DNA of 40,614 nt from Bacillus sp. 491mf (lineage in GTDB: Bacteria; Bacillota; Bacilli; Bacillales; Bacillaceae_G), in the NCBI RefSeq assembly GCF_900112415.1, contig NZ_FOLV01000034.1:1-40614 (forward strand). The letters run 5' to 3'. The notes under the pieces were generated by a model that saw only the letters and a list, made by a program, of their open reading frames with translations, did no database searches and was not told where the DNA came from. Positions 32,289 to 38,459 of the stretch are shown one piece after another. Position numbers and translations under genes: made by a program. The first letter of the stretch is position 1. Every line of letters begins with the position of its first letter.

Positions 32289-32427
32289 GTTTTGCTCTAT
32301 CACAAATTGCTGCTAGCAATTTTTATAATATGTCTATCTTTCCCTAATTCTACTATAAAGGATTTAAAATGACTTTTCACGAATATGTATTAGTTGGAGT
32401 ATGACAAATAGGGGGAGAAATATAAAG

Positions 32428-33189
32428 ATGCAACAACAGCTATACTTTTCAAATCAGATTGGACAACAAAAACCAAACAGTATGCAAAATAAAGAAACAG
32501 CTTGCCCATTTTGCGATCAAACACAACTAAGCGACATTTTAGAAACAGATGAAACAATTATTTGGCTAAAAAATAAATATCCAACATTACAAAACACATT
32601 ACAAACAGTCATTATCGAAACTGATAACTGTCATGATCATATTGCAACCTATACACAAGAGCATATGCGAAAGCTTATCCGATTTTCAGTTGGGCACTGG
32701 TTATCATTAGAAGAAAGCGGAAAATTCCAATCTGTTATTTTATATAAAAACCACGGACCTCTATCAGGAGGAACAATCCACCATGCCCATATGCAAATTA
32801 TTGGTATGGAACAAGTCGACTATCGACAAAATGTAAGAATCGAACATTTCAAAGGAATCGTTGTAAGCAAAGAACATGGAATTGAACTAAATATTTCTAC
32901 TCATCCAATTATCGGTTTCGTAGAGTTTAACATTATAATAGAAAATAAAAATCAAATGGATCTAATGGCCGATTATATTCAAAAAACTATACGCTACGTA
33001 TTACAAGACTTTCATAAACGATGTAATAGTTATAACATGTTCTTTTATGGCTTAAATGGAAACATTATATGTAAAGTCGTTCCTCGCTTTGTCGTTTCAC
33101 CACTATACGTCGGCTATAAAATCCCTCAAGTTTCTATGCAATTACAAGCAGTAAAAGCGCAGCTAGCGACATATTTTACAGAAAAATAG
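32428..33189 (+). CDS. HIT/GalT-like protein (DUF4931)
   Basis: 253-residue protein related to galactose-1-phosphate uridylyltransferase and the HIT superfamily. The nucleotide-binding motif His119-Ala-His121-Met-Gln123 (TIHHAHMQIIG) is intact, and CPFC (Cys26, Cys29) near the N-terminus resembles the zinc site of GalT proteins. It is thus probably a nucleotidyl transferase or hydrolase; the substrate is unknown. GGGGGAG 10 bases upstream places the ATG at 32428. It is monocistronic with a terminator shared with the next gene. Confidence 0.8.
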   Translation: MQQQLYFSNQIGQQKPNSMQNKETACPFCDQTQLSDILETDETIIWLKNKYPTLQNTLQTVIIETDNCHDHIATYTQEHMRKLIRFSVGHWLSLEESGKFQSVILYKNHGPLSGGTIHHAHMQIIGMEQVDYRQNVRIEHFKGIVVSKEHGIELNISTHPIIGFVEFNIIIENKNQMDLMADYIQKTIRYVLQDFHKRCNSYNMFFYGLNGNIICKVVPRFVVSPLYVGYKIPQVSMQLQAVKAQLATYFTEK

Positions 33190-33214
33190 AGTAGGTCATC
33201 ACAGGACCTACTCT
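33188..33214. terminator. Bidirectional terminator, DUF4931 gene and SLT gene
   Basis: AGAGTAGGTC (33188-33197) and GACCTACTCT (33205-33214); both gene ends lie inside or next to the stem. Confidence 0.85.
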
Positions 33215-33741
33215 TTCATAACACCTTTATTTTGATAATATACATTCTCTAGTCCGATATTATATTTCATGTTTTTATCAGTCCACTCTGGCCCGAGAGT
33301 ACCAGGCCAGCCAGATGTGTTCGCTACATATTTAAGTAACTCAAATTCTGTTAACCCTTTTTCCATACCTCTTTTATATCCTTTTGCCAAATGAGGCATA
33401 GCAATTTCAGCATTTTTCCGCGGATCTTTTAACTCCTCATCTGTTAGATTCTCAGGAGCAAGTCCACCACCGCGATGCAATTGAAACAACCCAAACGACG
33501 TTCCTTGATCTCCAATAGCTCTCGGATTGAAACGACTCTCATGCTCAGCAATTGTAAGGGGTATCCACTCTGGAAGATTATATTTCTTAGCCTCTTCGCT
33601 AATAACTTGTTTCGCCTGTTTTGCTTCTTCTGAATCAACATAACTCATCTGATTTACAGGTTTCCCCACACCTGCTGATTCGCCTCGAAAAAACATATAT
33701 ACTCCTAAAACTACTAAGAATCCTACAAAGAATTTCTTCAT
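33208..33741 (-). CDS. Lytic transglycosylase-like (SLT/lysozyme-fold) protein
   Basis: 177 residues. A hydrophobic N-terminus (about 4-18) anchors or exports it; the rest is a lysozyme-like domain with EHESRFNPRAIGDQGTSFGL, where Glu68 fits the catalytic acid of SLT enzymes, followed by GLFQLHRGGG and ANTSGWPG. It should cut or bind peptidoglycan outside the membrane. The ATG at 33741 opens a normal export signal and has GAGGG upstream; 19 upstream codons are not supported. Confidence 0.82.
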   Translation of the reverse strand: MKKFFVGFLVVLGVYMFFRGESAGVGKPVNQMSYVDSEEAKQAKQVISEEAKKYNLPEWIPLTIAEHESRFNPRAIGDQGTSFGLFQLHRGGGLAPENLTDEELKDPRKNAEIAMPHLAKGYKRGMEKGLTEFELLKYVANTSGWPGTLGPEWTDKNMKYNIGLENVYYQNKGVMKE

Positions 33742-33960
33742 GTGTATTCCCTCTTCTTTCGCTGAAATTTGTCCCCTTTCAGCATTACGTATATACAACT
33801 GTTTCCTTATCTATCATACCAAGAATATACAGCACCAACATCCTTCTTAAGGCTGATTTTACGATGCAGAGGATACAAAACAACTATAAAAATGTAATAT
33901 TTTGCTATCAATTATCAAAACGAGTTTCAATGATTGATAGCGACATCCACTTTCATTTTC

Positions 33961-34120
33961 CGACATAAAGGTCGCTGCTGTGCAGGATAAAATATGACCT
34001 ACTCTCTTGTTTTAAACTCCGCACGCGGCAGGAAAGGGCCCCTATACATGGCCAAATGCTCTCGCCCACCCATAAAAAGAAAGTAGTCTTTATATCACCA
34101 ACTCGCATTTATATAGTACA
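33961..34120 (-). repeat. Dispersed repeat family, copy A (most complete)
   Basis: On the minus strand it runs from TACTATATAAATGCGAGTTG through GGGCGAGAGCATTTGGCCATG and CCTTTCCTGCCGCGTGCGGA to AGCAGCGACCTTTATGTCG. Parts recur in copies B, C, D and possibly E. A reading frame MAMYRGPFLPRAEFKTRE runs through the middle and is recognisable, with stops, in copies C and D. It could be one of the bcr2-bcr18 repeats of the B. cereus group, but I cannot assign which. Confidence 0.7.
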
Positions 34121-34141
34121 AATTTCTAAAATATATATAAT

Positions 34142-34171
34142 AAAAAAACAAGAAGGCTCGCCTTCTTGTTT
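34142..34171 (-). terminator. Terminator of the 34183 peptide gene
   Basis: AAACAAGAAGGC (34146-34157) and GCCTTCTTGTTT (34160-34171), with a run of T on the minus strand (A-run 34142-34148). Confidence 0.88.
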
Positions 34172-34182
34172 CATCTATATTA

Positions 34183-34293
34183 TTAAACAATAAAGTTTGT
34201 GATTATATCAAAAATCCCAATACATACAATCGCAACACCAAAGTAGCTAAACCACTCTACCAACGGAACATTAACTACTTCTTCTTTTTGCAT
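34183..34293 (-). CDS. Tiny membrane peptide under a BceR-type box
   Basis: 36 residues: MQKEEVVNVPLVEWFSYFG, then the hydrophobic VAIVCIGIFDIITNFIV. The layout is an acidic start and one membrane helix. GAAGGGAG lies 9 bases upstream. It has its own promoter of the shared 64-bp type and its own terminator, so it is a complete unit. The sequence does not match the other tiny peptides closely, apart from size and topology. No family is recognised; membership in an envelope-stress regulon is inferred from the promoter. Confidence 0.8.
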   Translation of the reverse strand: MQKEEVVNVPLVEWFSYFGVAIVCIGIFDIITNFIV

Positions 34294-34341
34294 TTCGATC
34301 GTCTCCCTTCTATAATCTCCCTAACTTTTATATCTATTTTC

Positions 34342-34405
34342 ATTATGAGAGAAATATGACAAAAGAGCCATTGAATTTGCTTACGTAAACCTTACATTTT
34401 TGTAA
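34342..34405 (-). promoter_or_regulatory. BceR-type promoter of the 34183 peptide gene
   Basis: Minus strand: palindrome TTACA-AAAA-TGTAA (34392-34405), 6 bases, CGTAAG, 4 bases, TTCAATGGCT (-35 ATGGCT at 34366-34371), 18 bp, -10 CATAAT (34342-34347). The half-site spacing equals that of four other promoters nearby. The poor -35 suggests dependence on an activator. Confidence 0.75.
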
Positions 34406-34410
34406 GGTAG

Positions 34411-34514
34411 AAAAATAGTCCCATCTCCTTTGAGATGAGACTTACATATAGTTGGTTGTTAATCCTTTTCATCACATTATTACTTCAGACAGAAAGATGT
34501 ATTTCGTTCTTTCT
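34411..34514 (-). ncRNA. Candidate small RNA of about 100 nt
   Basis: A promoter of the shared type ends with -10 TATAAT at 34521-34526; a terminator with stem GAGATGAGACT/AGTCCCATCTC (34432-34442 and 34417-34427; G-U allowed) and a T-run lies about 100 bases on. The only ATG frame in between (MKRINNQLYVS and on) lacks a ribosome binding site and runs past the terminator, so the transcript is probably not translated. Confidence 0.6.
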
Positions 34515-34520
34515 ATTTTT

Positions 34521-34584
34521 ATTATAGGTCATACCCACGATCGCAACTATCGAATTACATTACACATACCTTACAGTATTGTAA
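34521..34584 (-). promoter_or_regulatory. BceR-type promoter of the candidate small RNA
   Basis: Minus strand: TTACA-ATAC-TGTAA (34571-34584), 6 bases, TGTAAT, 4 bases, TTCGATAGTT (-35 ATAGTT at 34545-34550), 18 bp, -10 TATAAT (34521-34526). It begins 14 bases beyond the stop of the YxeA-family gene. Confidence 0.75.
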
Positions 34585-34597
34585 TATGTCTTTCTTT

Positions 34598-34963
34598 TTA
34601 TTGTATTGTTAAAAGTTTCCCTCTCGCATTTAACGGAATATCTTCTTTATCTATTTCAACTAATCTCTCAGCATAACGCCCTTTTGCAATGATTTCTAAC
34701 GGTTCATTTTGTTTTAACATTTTCTGAATCGTTTTTGTAATCTTCTGTTCCCGTCCGTCTTCATCATATCCAACAAACTCATATTCATACCAGCCATCTC
34801 CAATATGTTGACCAATCCCTTTTACAATTGTGTAATACGCTTTCGTTTGATAAAACGGATTATACTTATCAATTACTGGACCAAGCTTTGTTGGTAATAG
34901 TAAGACAACGATAACAATACTAGCAAGTGCCCCCAAAAATATACGTCTCCGTATCTTTTCCAA
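34598..34963 (-). CDS. YxeA-family protein (DUF1093)
   Basis: 121 residues: a hydrophobic N-terminal anchor (IFLGALASIVIVVLLL), then an extracellular domain with the YxeA pattern WYEYEFVGYDEDGREQKIT and EDIPLNARGKL. In B. subtilis yxeA follows the yxdJKLM locus, a BceRS-BceAB-like system answering to antimicrobial peptides; the role of the protein itself is unknown. The start is TTG at 34963 behind GGGAGG. Its promoter shares the BceR-type palindrome with the divergent peptide gene at 35143. Confidence 0.78.
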   Translation of the reverse strand: MEKIRRRIFLGALASIVIVVLLLPTKLGPVIDKYNPFYQTKAYYTIVKGIGQHIGDGWYEYEFVGYDEDGREQKITKTIQKMLKQNEPLEIIAKGRYAERLVEIDKEDIPLNARGKLLTIQ

Positions 34964-34985
34964 TTTGGTTTCCTCCCTTGCATTT

Positions 34986-35030
34986 TATGCGTAACCTTTC
35001 TCTCAGTTTAGAAAAGAAAGGTTACGCATA
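34986..35030. repeat. Perfect 16-bp inverted repeat around the YxeA-gene -10
   Basis: TATGCGTAACCTTTCT (34986-35001) and AGAAAGGTTACGCATA (35015-35030) with a 13-base centre that holds the predicted -10 (TAAACT, minus strand). Because transcription would start near 34998, inside one arm, the RNA cannot form the hairpin. This points to a DNA-level operator for a second regulator. Confidence 0.7.
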
Positions 35031-35068
35031 CCATTGAACTGCCTTACACTTCTCTTACAAAAATGTAA
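35005..35068 (-). promoter_or_regulatory. BceR-type promoter of the YxeA-family gene
   Basis: Minus strand: TTACA-TTTT-TGTAA (35055-35068), 6 bases, TGTAAG (35043-35048), 4 bases, TTCAATGGTA (-35 ATGGTA at 35029-35034), 18 bp, -10 TAAACT (35005-35010). It uses the same palindrome as the plus-strand promoter. Confidence 0.7.
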
Positions 35069-35118
35069 GCTTTCTGTAAGCTAATTCGATAGTTGAAATG
35101 CCCCCGATTTCGTACAAT
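35055..35118 (+). promoter_or_regulatory. BceR-type promoter of the 35143 peptide gene
   Basis: TTACA-AAAA-TGTAA (35055-35068), 6 bases, TGTAAG (35074-35080 zone), 4 bases, TTCGATAGTT (-35 ATAGTT at 35089-35094), 18 bp, -10 TACAAT (35113-35118). Confidence 0.75.
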
Positions 35119-35142
35119 GAAATCAGATAAGGAGAGATTATA

Positions 35143-35247
35143 ATGGAAAACCAAATTACCTTTAACAAGTTTGATTACGTAGGGCTTGCTGGCGGCGCGA
35201 CTCTTCTTACAGCATCCATTTATGTTGCCGCAGTAATGCTTATATAA
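35143..35247 (+). CDS. Tiny membrane peptide (NKFDY family)
   Basis: 34 residues: MENQITFNKFDYVGLAGGAT, then LLTASIYVAAVMLI. AAGGAGAG lies 7 bases upstream. It is clearly homologous to the peptide at 36396 (both ITFNKFDY-x-GL, GA-x-LLT-x-x-IY), and both have the same promoter type and a terminator behind them. One membrane helix follows a short charged start. Weaker pattern similarity links it to the trio at 19.6-20.1 kb. Function unknown. Confidence 0.82.
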   Translation: MENQITFNKFDYVGLAGGATLLTASIYVAAVMLI

Positions 35248-35282
35248 TTTTGTGTCCCCTTTCCCCTTATATAGATAAATTT

Positions 35283-35316
35283 GAAAAGACGACCTTCTAT
35301 GCCAGGTCGTCTTTTC
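35283..35316. terminator. Terminator between the 35143 peptide gene and plsC
   Basis: GAAAAGACGACCT (35283-35295) and AGGTCGTCTTTTC (35304-35316), perfect 13-bp stem, between convergent genes. Confidence 0.9.
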
Positions 35317-35325
35317 CTATTATCA

Positions 35326-35934
35326 TTATGCTCTTTTATCCTCTTGCAACGTTTCTTTTAACTGTGTAAACGCCTCATTTAATTTTTCTGTCATCAGTTT
35401 CATCACTTCTTTACGATCCATTTGTTCTGACTGCTCTACTTGAATCGGATCACCAAAAATTAATTGCGCTCTTTTTCCACGAAACAATTCTTTTAAACTG
35501 TTAGGCCCAACGTATGCAGCCGGAACTAACGGAACATTAGAACGAAAGGCAATTGTAACAGCACCAGCTTTCAATGAAGTAGCCTCAGCAGATCTCGTTC
35601 CGCTCGGGAAAATCCCCACAACTTTTCCTTCTTTTAATAACCTAGATGGAATTTTCAGCGTACTTGGTCCTGGATTTTCACGATCAACTGGAAACGCATT
35701 TACCCCATTAAAAAACCAATTCCCAAATTTACTTTCAAACAATTCCTTTTTAGCCATATAGTAAATTTTCGTTGGTAACATCCCCGTCGCTAACATGACA
35801 ACATCCATCCAACTTCTATGAGTACAAGCTACGACATATGCTCCGCTTTGCGGTAATTTTTCTTTTCCATATACCTCCACTTTCCCAAATGTTTTAAATA
35901 TATATTTCAACACCCTTACAATGAATGTATACAT
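35326..35934 (-). CDS. plsC: 1-acyl-sn-glycerol-3-phosphate acyltransferase (PlsC family)
   Basis: 202-residue membrane-associated acyltransferase that forms phosphatidic acid. The catalytic HX4D motif is THRSWMD (His39, Asp44); the substrate motif is FPSGTRS, where most homologues have FPEGTR, and VPAAYVG is motif IV. Length is normal for bacterial PlsC. The Glu-to-Ser change in the second motif is unusual but occurs in some Bacillus paralogues as far as I recall. Monocistronic. Confidence 0.9.
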   Translation of the reverse strand: MYTFIVRVLKYIFKTFGKVEVYGKEKLPQSGAYVVACTHRSWMDVVMLATGMLPTKIYYMAKKELFESKFGNWFFNGVNAFPVDRENPGPSTLKIPSRLLKEGKVVGIFPSGTRSAEATSLKAGAVTIAFRSNVPLVPAAYVGPNSLKELFRGKRAQLIFGDPIQVEQSEQMDRKEVMKLMTEKLNEAFTQLKETLQEDKRA

Positions 35935-36000
35935 TCGATCTGTTCCCTTCTACAATTTAATTTTTTATAACTGTATTTATATAAATCCAATTTGACTTTG

Positions 36001-36100
36001 CAACACACAAGTTGCTGCCGTGCTGAACAAAAAATAACCTGCACTTGCTTTCTCTCTTTATTTGAACATTGCCTGTGGCAGAAAAGGATTTTATGCCAGT
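36001..36100 (-). repeat. Dispersed repeat family, copy D
   Basis: Minus strand: CTTTTCTGCCACAGGCAATG, AAATAAAGAGAGAAAGCAAG and CAGCACGGCAGCAACTTGTG align with copies A and C. The frame PFLPQAMFK is interrupted by a stop. It lies in the 460-bp gap between plsC and the 36396 peptide gene. Confidence 0.6.
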
Positions 36101-36189
36101 TTTTTAATTTGATTTATATATTTTCGATTATAACACTAAGTATTAATAGTTGGTAATAAAATTAAGTGACAATTTTTAAAATTTTTTCC

Positions 36190-36253
36190 TTACAAAACTG
36201 TAATGCTACTGTAAGCTAATTCGATAGTTACTCCCTTTCACCTGTCATATACT
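36190..36253 (+). promoter_or_regulatory. BceR-type promoter of the 36396 peptide gene
   Basis: TTACA-AAAC-TGTAA (36190-36203), 6 bases, TGTAAG (36210-36215), 4 bases, TTCGATAGTT (-35 ATAGTT at 36224-36229), 18 bp, -10 TATACT (36248-36253). GTAAGCTAATTCGATAGTT is identical to the promoter at 35055-35118. Confidence 0.78.
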
Positions 36254-36261
36254 TAAATCAG

Positions 36262-36371
36262 AAACAGGGCAGCAAAAAACATCGAAAAGGCACTCACATA
36301 CTAAACAAAGGTTGTAACTACAAGGCGGTTTGTGTTATCCCCTTTATCGATGCAAAATTGTTGCTACTGCA
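36262..36371 (+). other. Structured 5' leader of the 36396 peptide gene
   Basis: The transcript starts near 36260 and the gene at 36396. In between GCAGCAA pairs with TTGTTGC (G-U allowed), and CATCGAAAAGG (36280-36290) pairs with CCTTTATCGATG (36341-36352). The enclosed 50 bases may fold further. The sister gene at 35143 has no such leader. No known riboswitch class is recognised. Confidence 0.5.
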
Positions 36372-36395
36372 TTACATAAGTAAGGAGAGATCACT

Positions 36396-36497
36396 ATGAA
36401 CAACATTACTTTTAATAAATTTGATTACATGGGACTTGTAAGCGGCGCCGCTCTTCTTACCGTAGTTATTTACGCGCTTGCACATGTCCTTGTATAA
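36396..36497 (+). CDS. Tiny membrane peptide (NKFDY family)
   Basis: 33 residues: MNNITFNKFDYMGLVSGAA, then LLTVVIYALAHVLV. AAGGAGAG lies 7 bases upstream. Homologue of the 35143 peptide with conserved N-terminal ITFNKFDY and helix pattern. It differs in having a leader of about 135 bases with stable stems. Followed by a terminator shared with the convergent regulator gene. Function unknown; the promoter places it in the same regulon. Confidence 0.82.
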   Translation: MNNITFNKFDYMGLVSGAALLTVVIYALAHVLV

Positions 36498-36520
36498 CCC
36501 CCCTCCCCCTTTATATAGCT

Positions 36521-36557
36521 AAAAGTGCCGCCTGTAATCTTACAAGCAGCACTTTTT
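36521..36557. terminator. Bidirectional terminator
   Basis: AAAAGTGC-C-GC-C-TGTA pairs with TACA-A-GC-A-GCACTTTT; C-A mismatches on the plus strand become G-U pairs on the minus strand, so it is strongest for the regulator gene. Confidence 0.8.
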
Positions 36558-37485
36558 AGTTTGTTTCATACATAATTTGACCCGTTTTACCTATATCATA
36601 ACCACCAATAGCACGCAATTCATTTTGAAATTCAGGAGACTGTAATACCTTTTTTACTGTTTCAATCAGCTCCATGTTTTCCTCTGTTTTTAAAATTACT
36701 AAATCGTAACGTTCTTGTATAAGCGGAACAAAATCTACATTTACAATTTGCGCGACTTTTTCTGTTCCTACTCCTACGTCAGCTTTTCCATTTGCAACTT
36801 GAGAAGCAACACCAATATGATTTGATTCTTCCCAATCATATCCACAAATGTCCATTTTTGATATTCCGTTTATACGCAACTGTTCATCGACAAGAACTCG
36901 AATACCAGATCCTCTTTCCCTATTTACAAATTGAATGGATGTACCACATAAATCATTCCATGTTTGCACTCGTTTCGGATTTCCTTTTTGCACATAAAAA
37001 CCTGATGTTCTTGATAATAAATTCATAACAATACAAGGCTGTCCAACTAAAATTCGTTTTACATACGGAATGTTGTATTCCCCCGTATCCCCATCGAACA
37101 AATGAAGGCTCACAATGTCTCCTTTTCCTTGATACATCTGAATCAAACTTGTTAAGCTCCCTTGATATGCCCTTAACATATTAGAAACTTTCAAACGGCT
37201 CTCTACATGTTTCGTTAACATATCTAAAGACAAATCTTGTCCACTGATAATACAAGAATCAGATTTACTTGGCGGGTTCATTACTTGCATAGATGAAGAA
37301 ACTACCTGGACTTTTCCTGTTTTCATTTTTGTAATATATTGCTCTAAATCACTAGCATCAACACGCATTTGCCTACCAATTCGATAAGAGGGTAATTCAC
37401 CTTTTTTAATCAAATCATACACTGTTAATTTTGATACTTTTAACCGTTTCGCTACTTCTTCTGTTGTGTAGGAATGATGATCCAT
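36556..37485 (-). CDS. Excisionase-type HTH regulator with molybdate-binding-like domain
   Basis: 309 residues. The N-terminal winged helix (YTTEEVAKRLKVSKLTVYDL, LPSYRIGRQMRVDASDLEQY) is of the excisionase/BldC type. Residues from about 110 form a periplasmic-binding-protein-like domain (PBP_like_2) with NLLSRTSGFYVQKGNP, NRERGSGIRVL and VANGKADVGVG. The same fusion occurs in YvgK of B. subtilis, which lies next to modAB-type genes there. It is divergent from modAB and probably senses molybdate or tungstate and controls them. Confidence 0.87.
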   Translation of the reverse strand: MDHHSYTTEEVAKRLKVSKLTVYDLIKKGELPSYRIGRQMRVDASDLEQYITKMKTGKVQVVSSSMQVMNPPSKSDSCIISGQDLSLDMLTKHVESRLKVSNMLRAYQGSLTSLIQMYQGKGDIVSLHLFDGDTGEYNIPYVKRILVGQPCIVMNLLSRTSGFYVQKGNPKRVQTWNDLCGTSIQFVNRERGSGIRVLVDEQLRINGISKMDICGYDWEESNHIGVASQVANGKADVGVGTEKVAQIVNVDFVPLIQERYDLVILKTEENMELIETVKKVLQSPEFQNELRAIGGYDIGKTGQIMYETN

Positions 37486-37555
37486 AAGCCGATTCCTCGC
37501 TTTCTGCCTTCATTGTAACAAAAATTCCAGTTTTCTTTCTATTTATTTTCACTAT

Positions 37556-37571
37556 CGTGAGAAAAATCACA
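37556..37571 (+). promoter_or_regulatory. Fnr/Crp-type site upstream of modA
   Basis: CGTGA-GAAAAA-TCACA matches TGTGA-N6-TCACA at 9 of 10 positions. If the -10 at 37613-37618 is used, its centre lies near -61.5. Fnr control of molybdate uptake would fit anaerobic nitrate respiration (inference). Confidence 0.5.
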
Positions 37572-37573
37572 AC

Positions 37574-37620
37574 ATAACTAAATATAACTATTTATAATTA
37601 ATTATATCTAGTTATAATTA
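37574..37620 (+). promoter_or_regulatory. Five 10-bp-phased ATAAYTA repeats, mod operator
   Basis: ATAACTA at 37574 and 37584, ATAATTA at 37594, ATATCTA at 37604 and ATAATTA at 37614: five units with an exact 10-base period. The last one holds the -10 TATAAT (37613-37618) of modA. BldC-type proteins bind such direct repeats head to tail, so this is the likely binding array of the adjacent regulator. Confidence 0.7.
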
Positions 37621-37650
37621 GATTGGGGATAAAAGAAGGGAGAAATGAAA

Positions 37651-38451
37651 ATGAACAAGCTCATATTTCGTTTAATTTGCAGTATTTTATTCACACTACT
37701 TCTCGTAACAAATGTAGGATGTACAAACACAAATAAACAAGAAAAAACAATTGCTAAAGAAGAAAAGGTTGAACTTACCGTTTCTGCAGCAGCTAGTTTA
37801 CAAGATGCATTAAAAGAGATTCAAGCACAATATGAAAAGAAAGAATCAAATATAAAGCTCTCATTTAACTTCGATGGTTCTGGCAAGCTTCAACAGCAAA
37901 TTGAACAAGGAGCTCCTGTTGATTTATTCTTCTCTGCCGCAGAAGATAAATTTCAAACGCTCGTATCGAAAGGACTTATTGATCAAAAAGAAGGAAAAAA
38001 CCTACTCGGTAATGAGTTAGTATTAGTTGTTCCTAAAGATAGTAATTTAAAAGACTTTCAATCGTTAAAAGATGAGCAAGCAACAAAAATTGCATTAGGT
38101 ACACCTGAATCTGTTCCAGCTGGAAAATACGCAAAAGAGACGCTTACTCATTTAAATCTTTGGAACGACCTTCAAAGTAAAATTGTATACACAAAAGATG
38201 TGCGCCAAGTATTAACATACGTAGAAACAGGAAATGTTAATGCGGGGATTGTTTATAAAACAGACGCCCTTATTTCAAAGAAAGTGAAAATCGCTAACAC
38301 AGCCCAGGCAAATTCACACGAACCAATCCGCTATCCATTAGGAATTGTAAAAGCAACGAAACATAAAAAAGAGGTAACTGCTTTTTATGAATACTTACAG
38401 TCTAAAGACGCTATGGCGATCTTTAAAAAATATGGTTTTACAGCGTTGTAA
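37651..38451 (+). CDS. modA: Molybdate ABC transporter substrate-binding lipoprotein ModA
   Basis: 266 residues with a lipoprotein signal ending TNVGC (lipidated Cys24). The mature part has the ModA pattern: LTVSAAASLQDALKEI, FDGSGKLQQQIEQGAPVDLF, ALGTPESVPAGKYAKE and YPLGIVKATKHK; serines and tyrosine in these segments bind the oxyanion. The ATG at 37651 has GAAGGGAG at 8-base spacing; an ATG two codons earlier is too close to it. Eight bases separate it from modB. Confidence 0.93.
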   Translation: MNKLIFRLICSILFTLLLVTNVGCTNTNKQEKTIAKEEKVELTVSAAASLQDALKEIQAQYEKKESNIKLSFNFDGSGKLQQQIEQGAPVDLFFSAAEDKFQTLVSKGLIDQKEGKNLLGNELVLVVPKDSNLKDFQSLKDEQATKIALGTPESVPAGKYAKETLTHLNLWNDLQSKIVYTKDVRQVLTYVETGNVNAGIVYKTDALISKKVKIANTAQANSHEPIRYPLGIVKATKHKKEVTAFYEYLQSKDAMAIFKKYGFTAL

Positions 38452-38459
38452 TTGTAACG

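Noticed and set aside
34412-34490. 26-codon frame MKRINNQLYVS and on, minus strand
   Set aside because: No ribosome binding site, and it reads through the terminator stem; the transcript was called a candidate small RNA.
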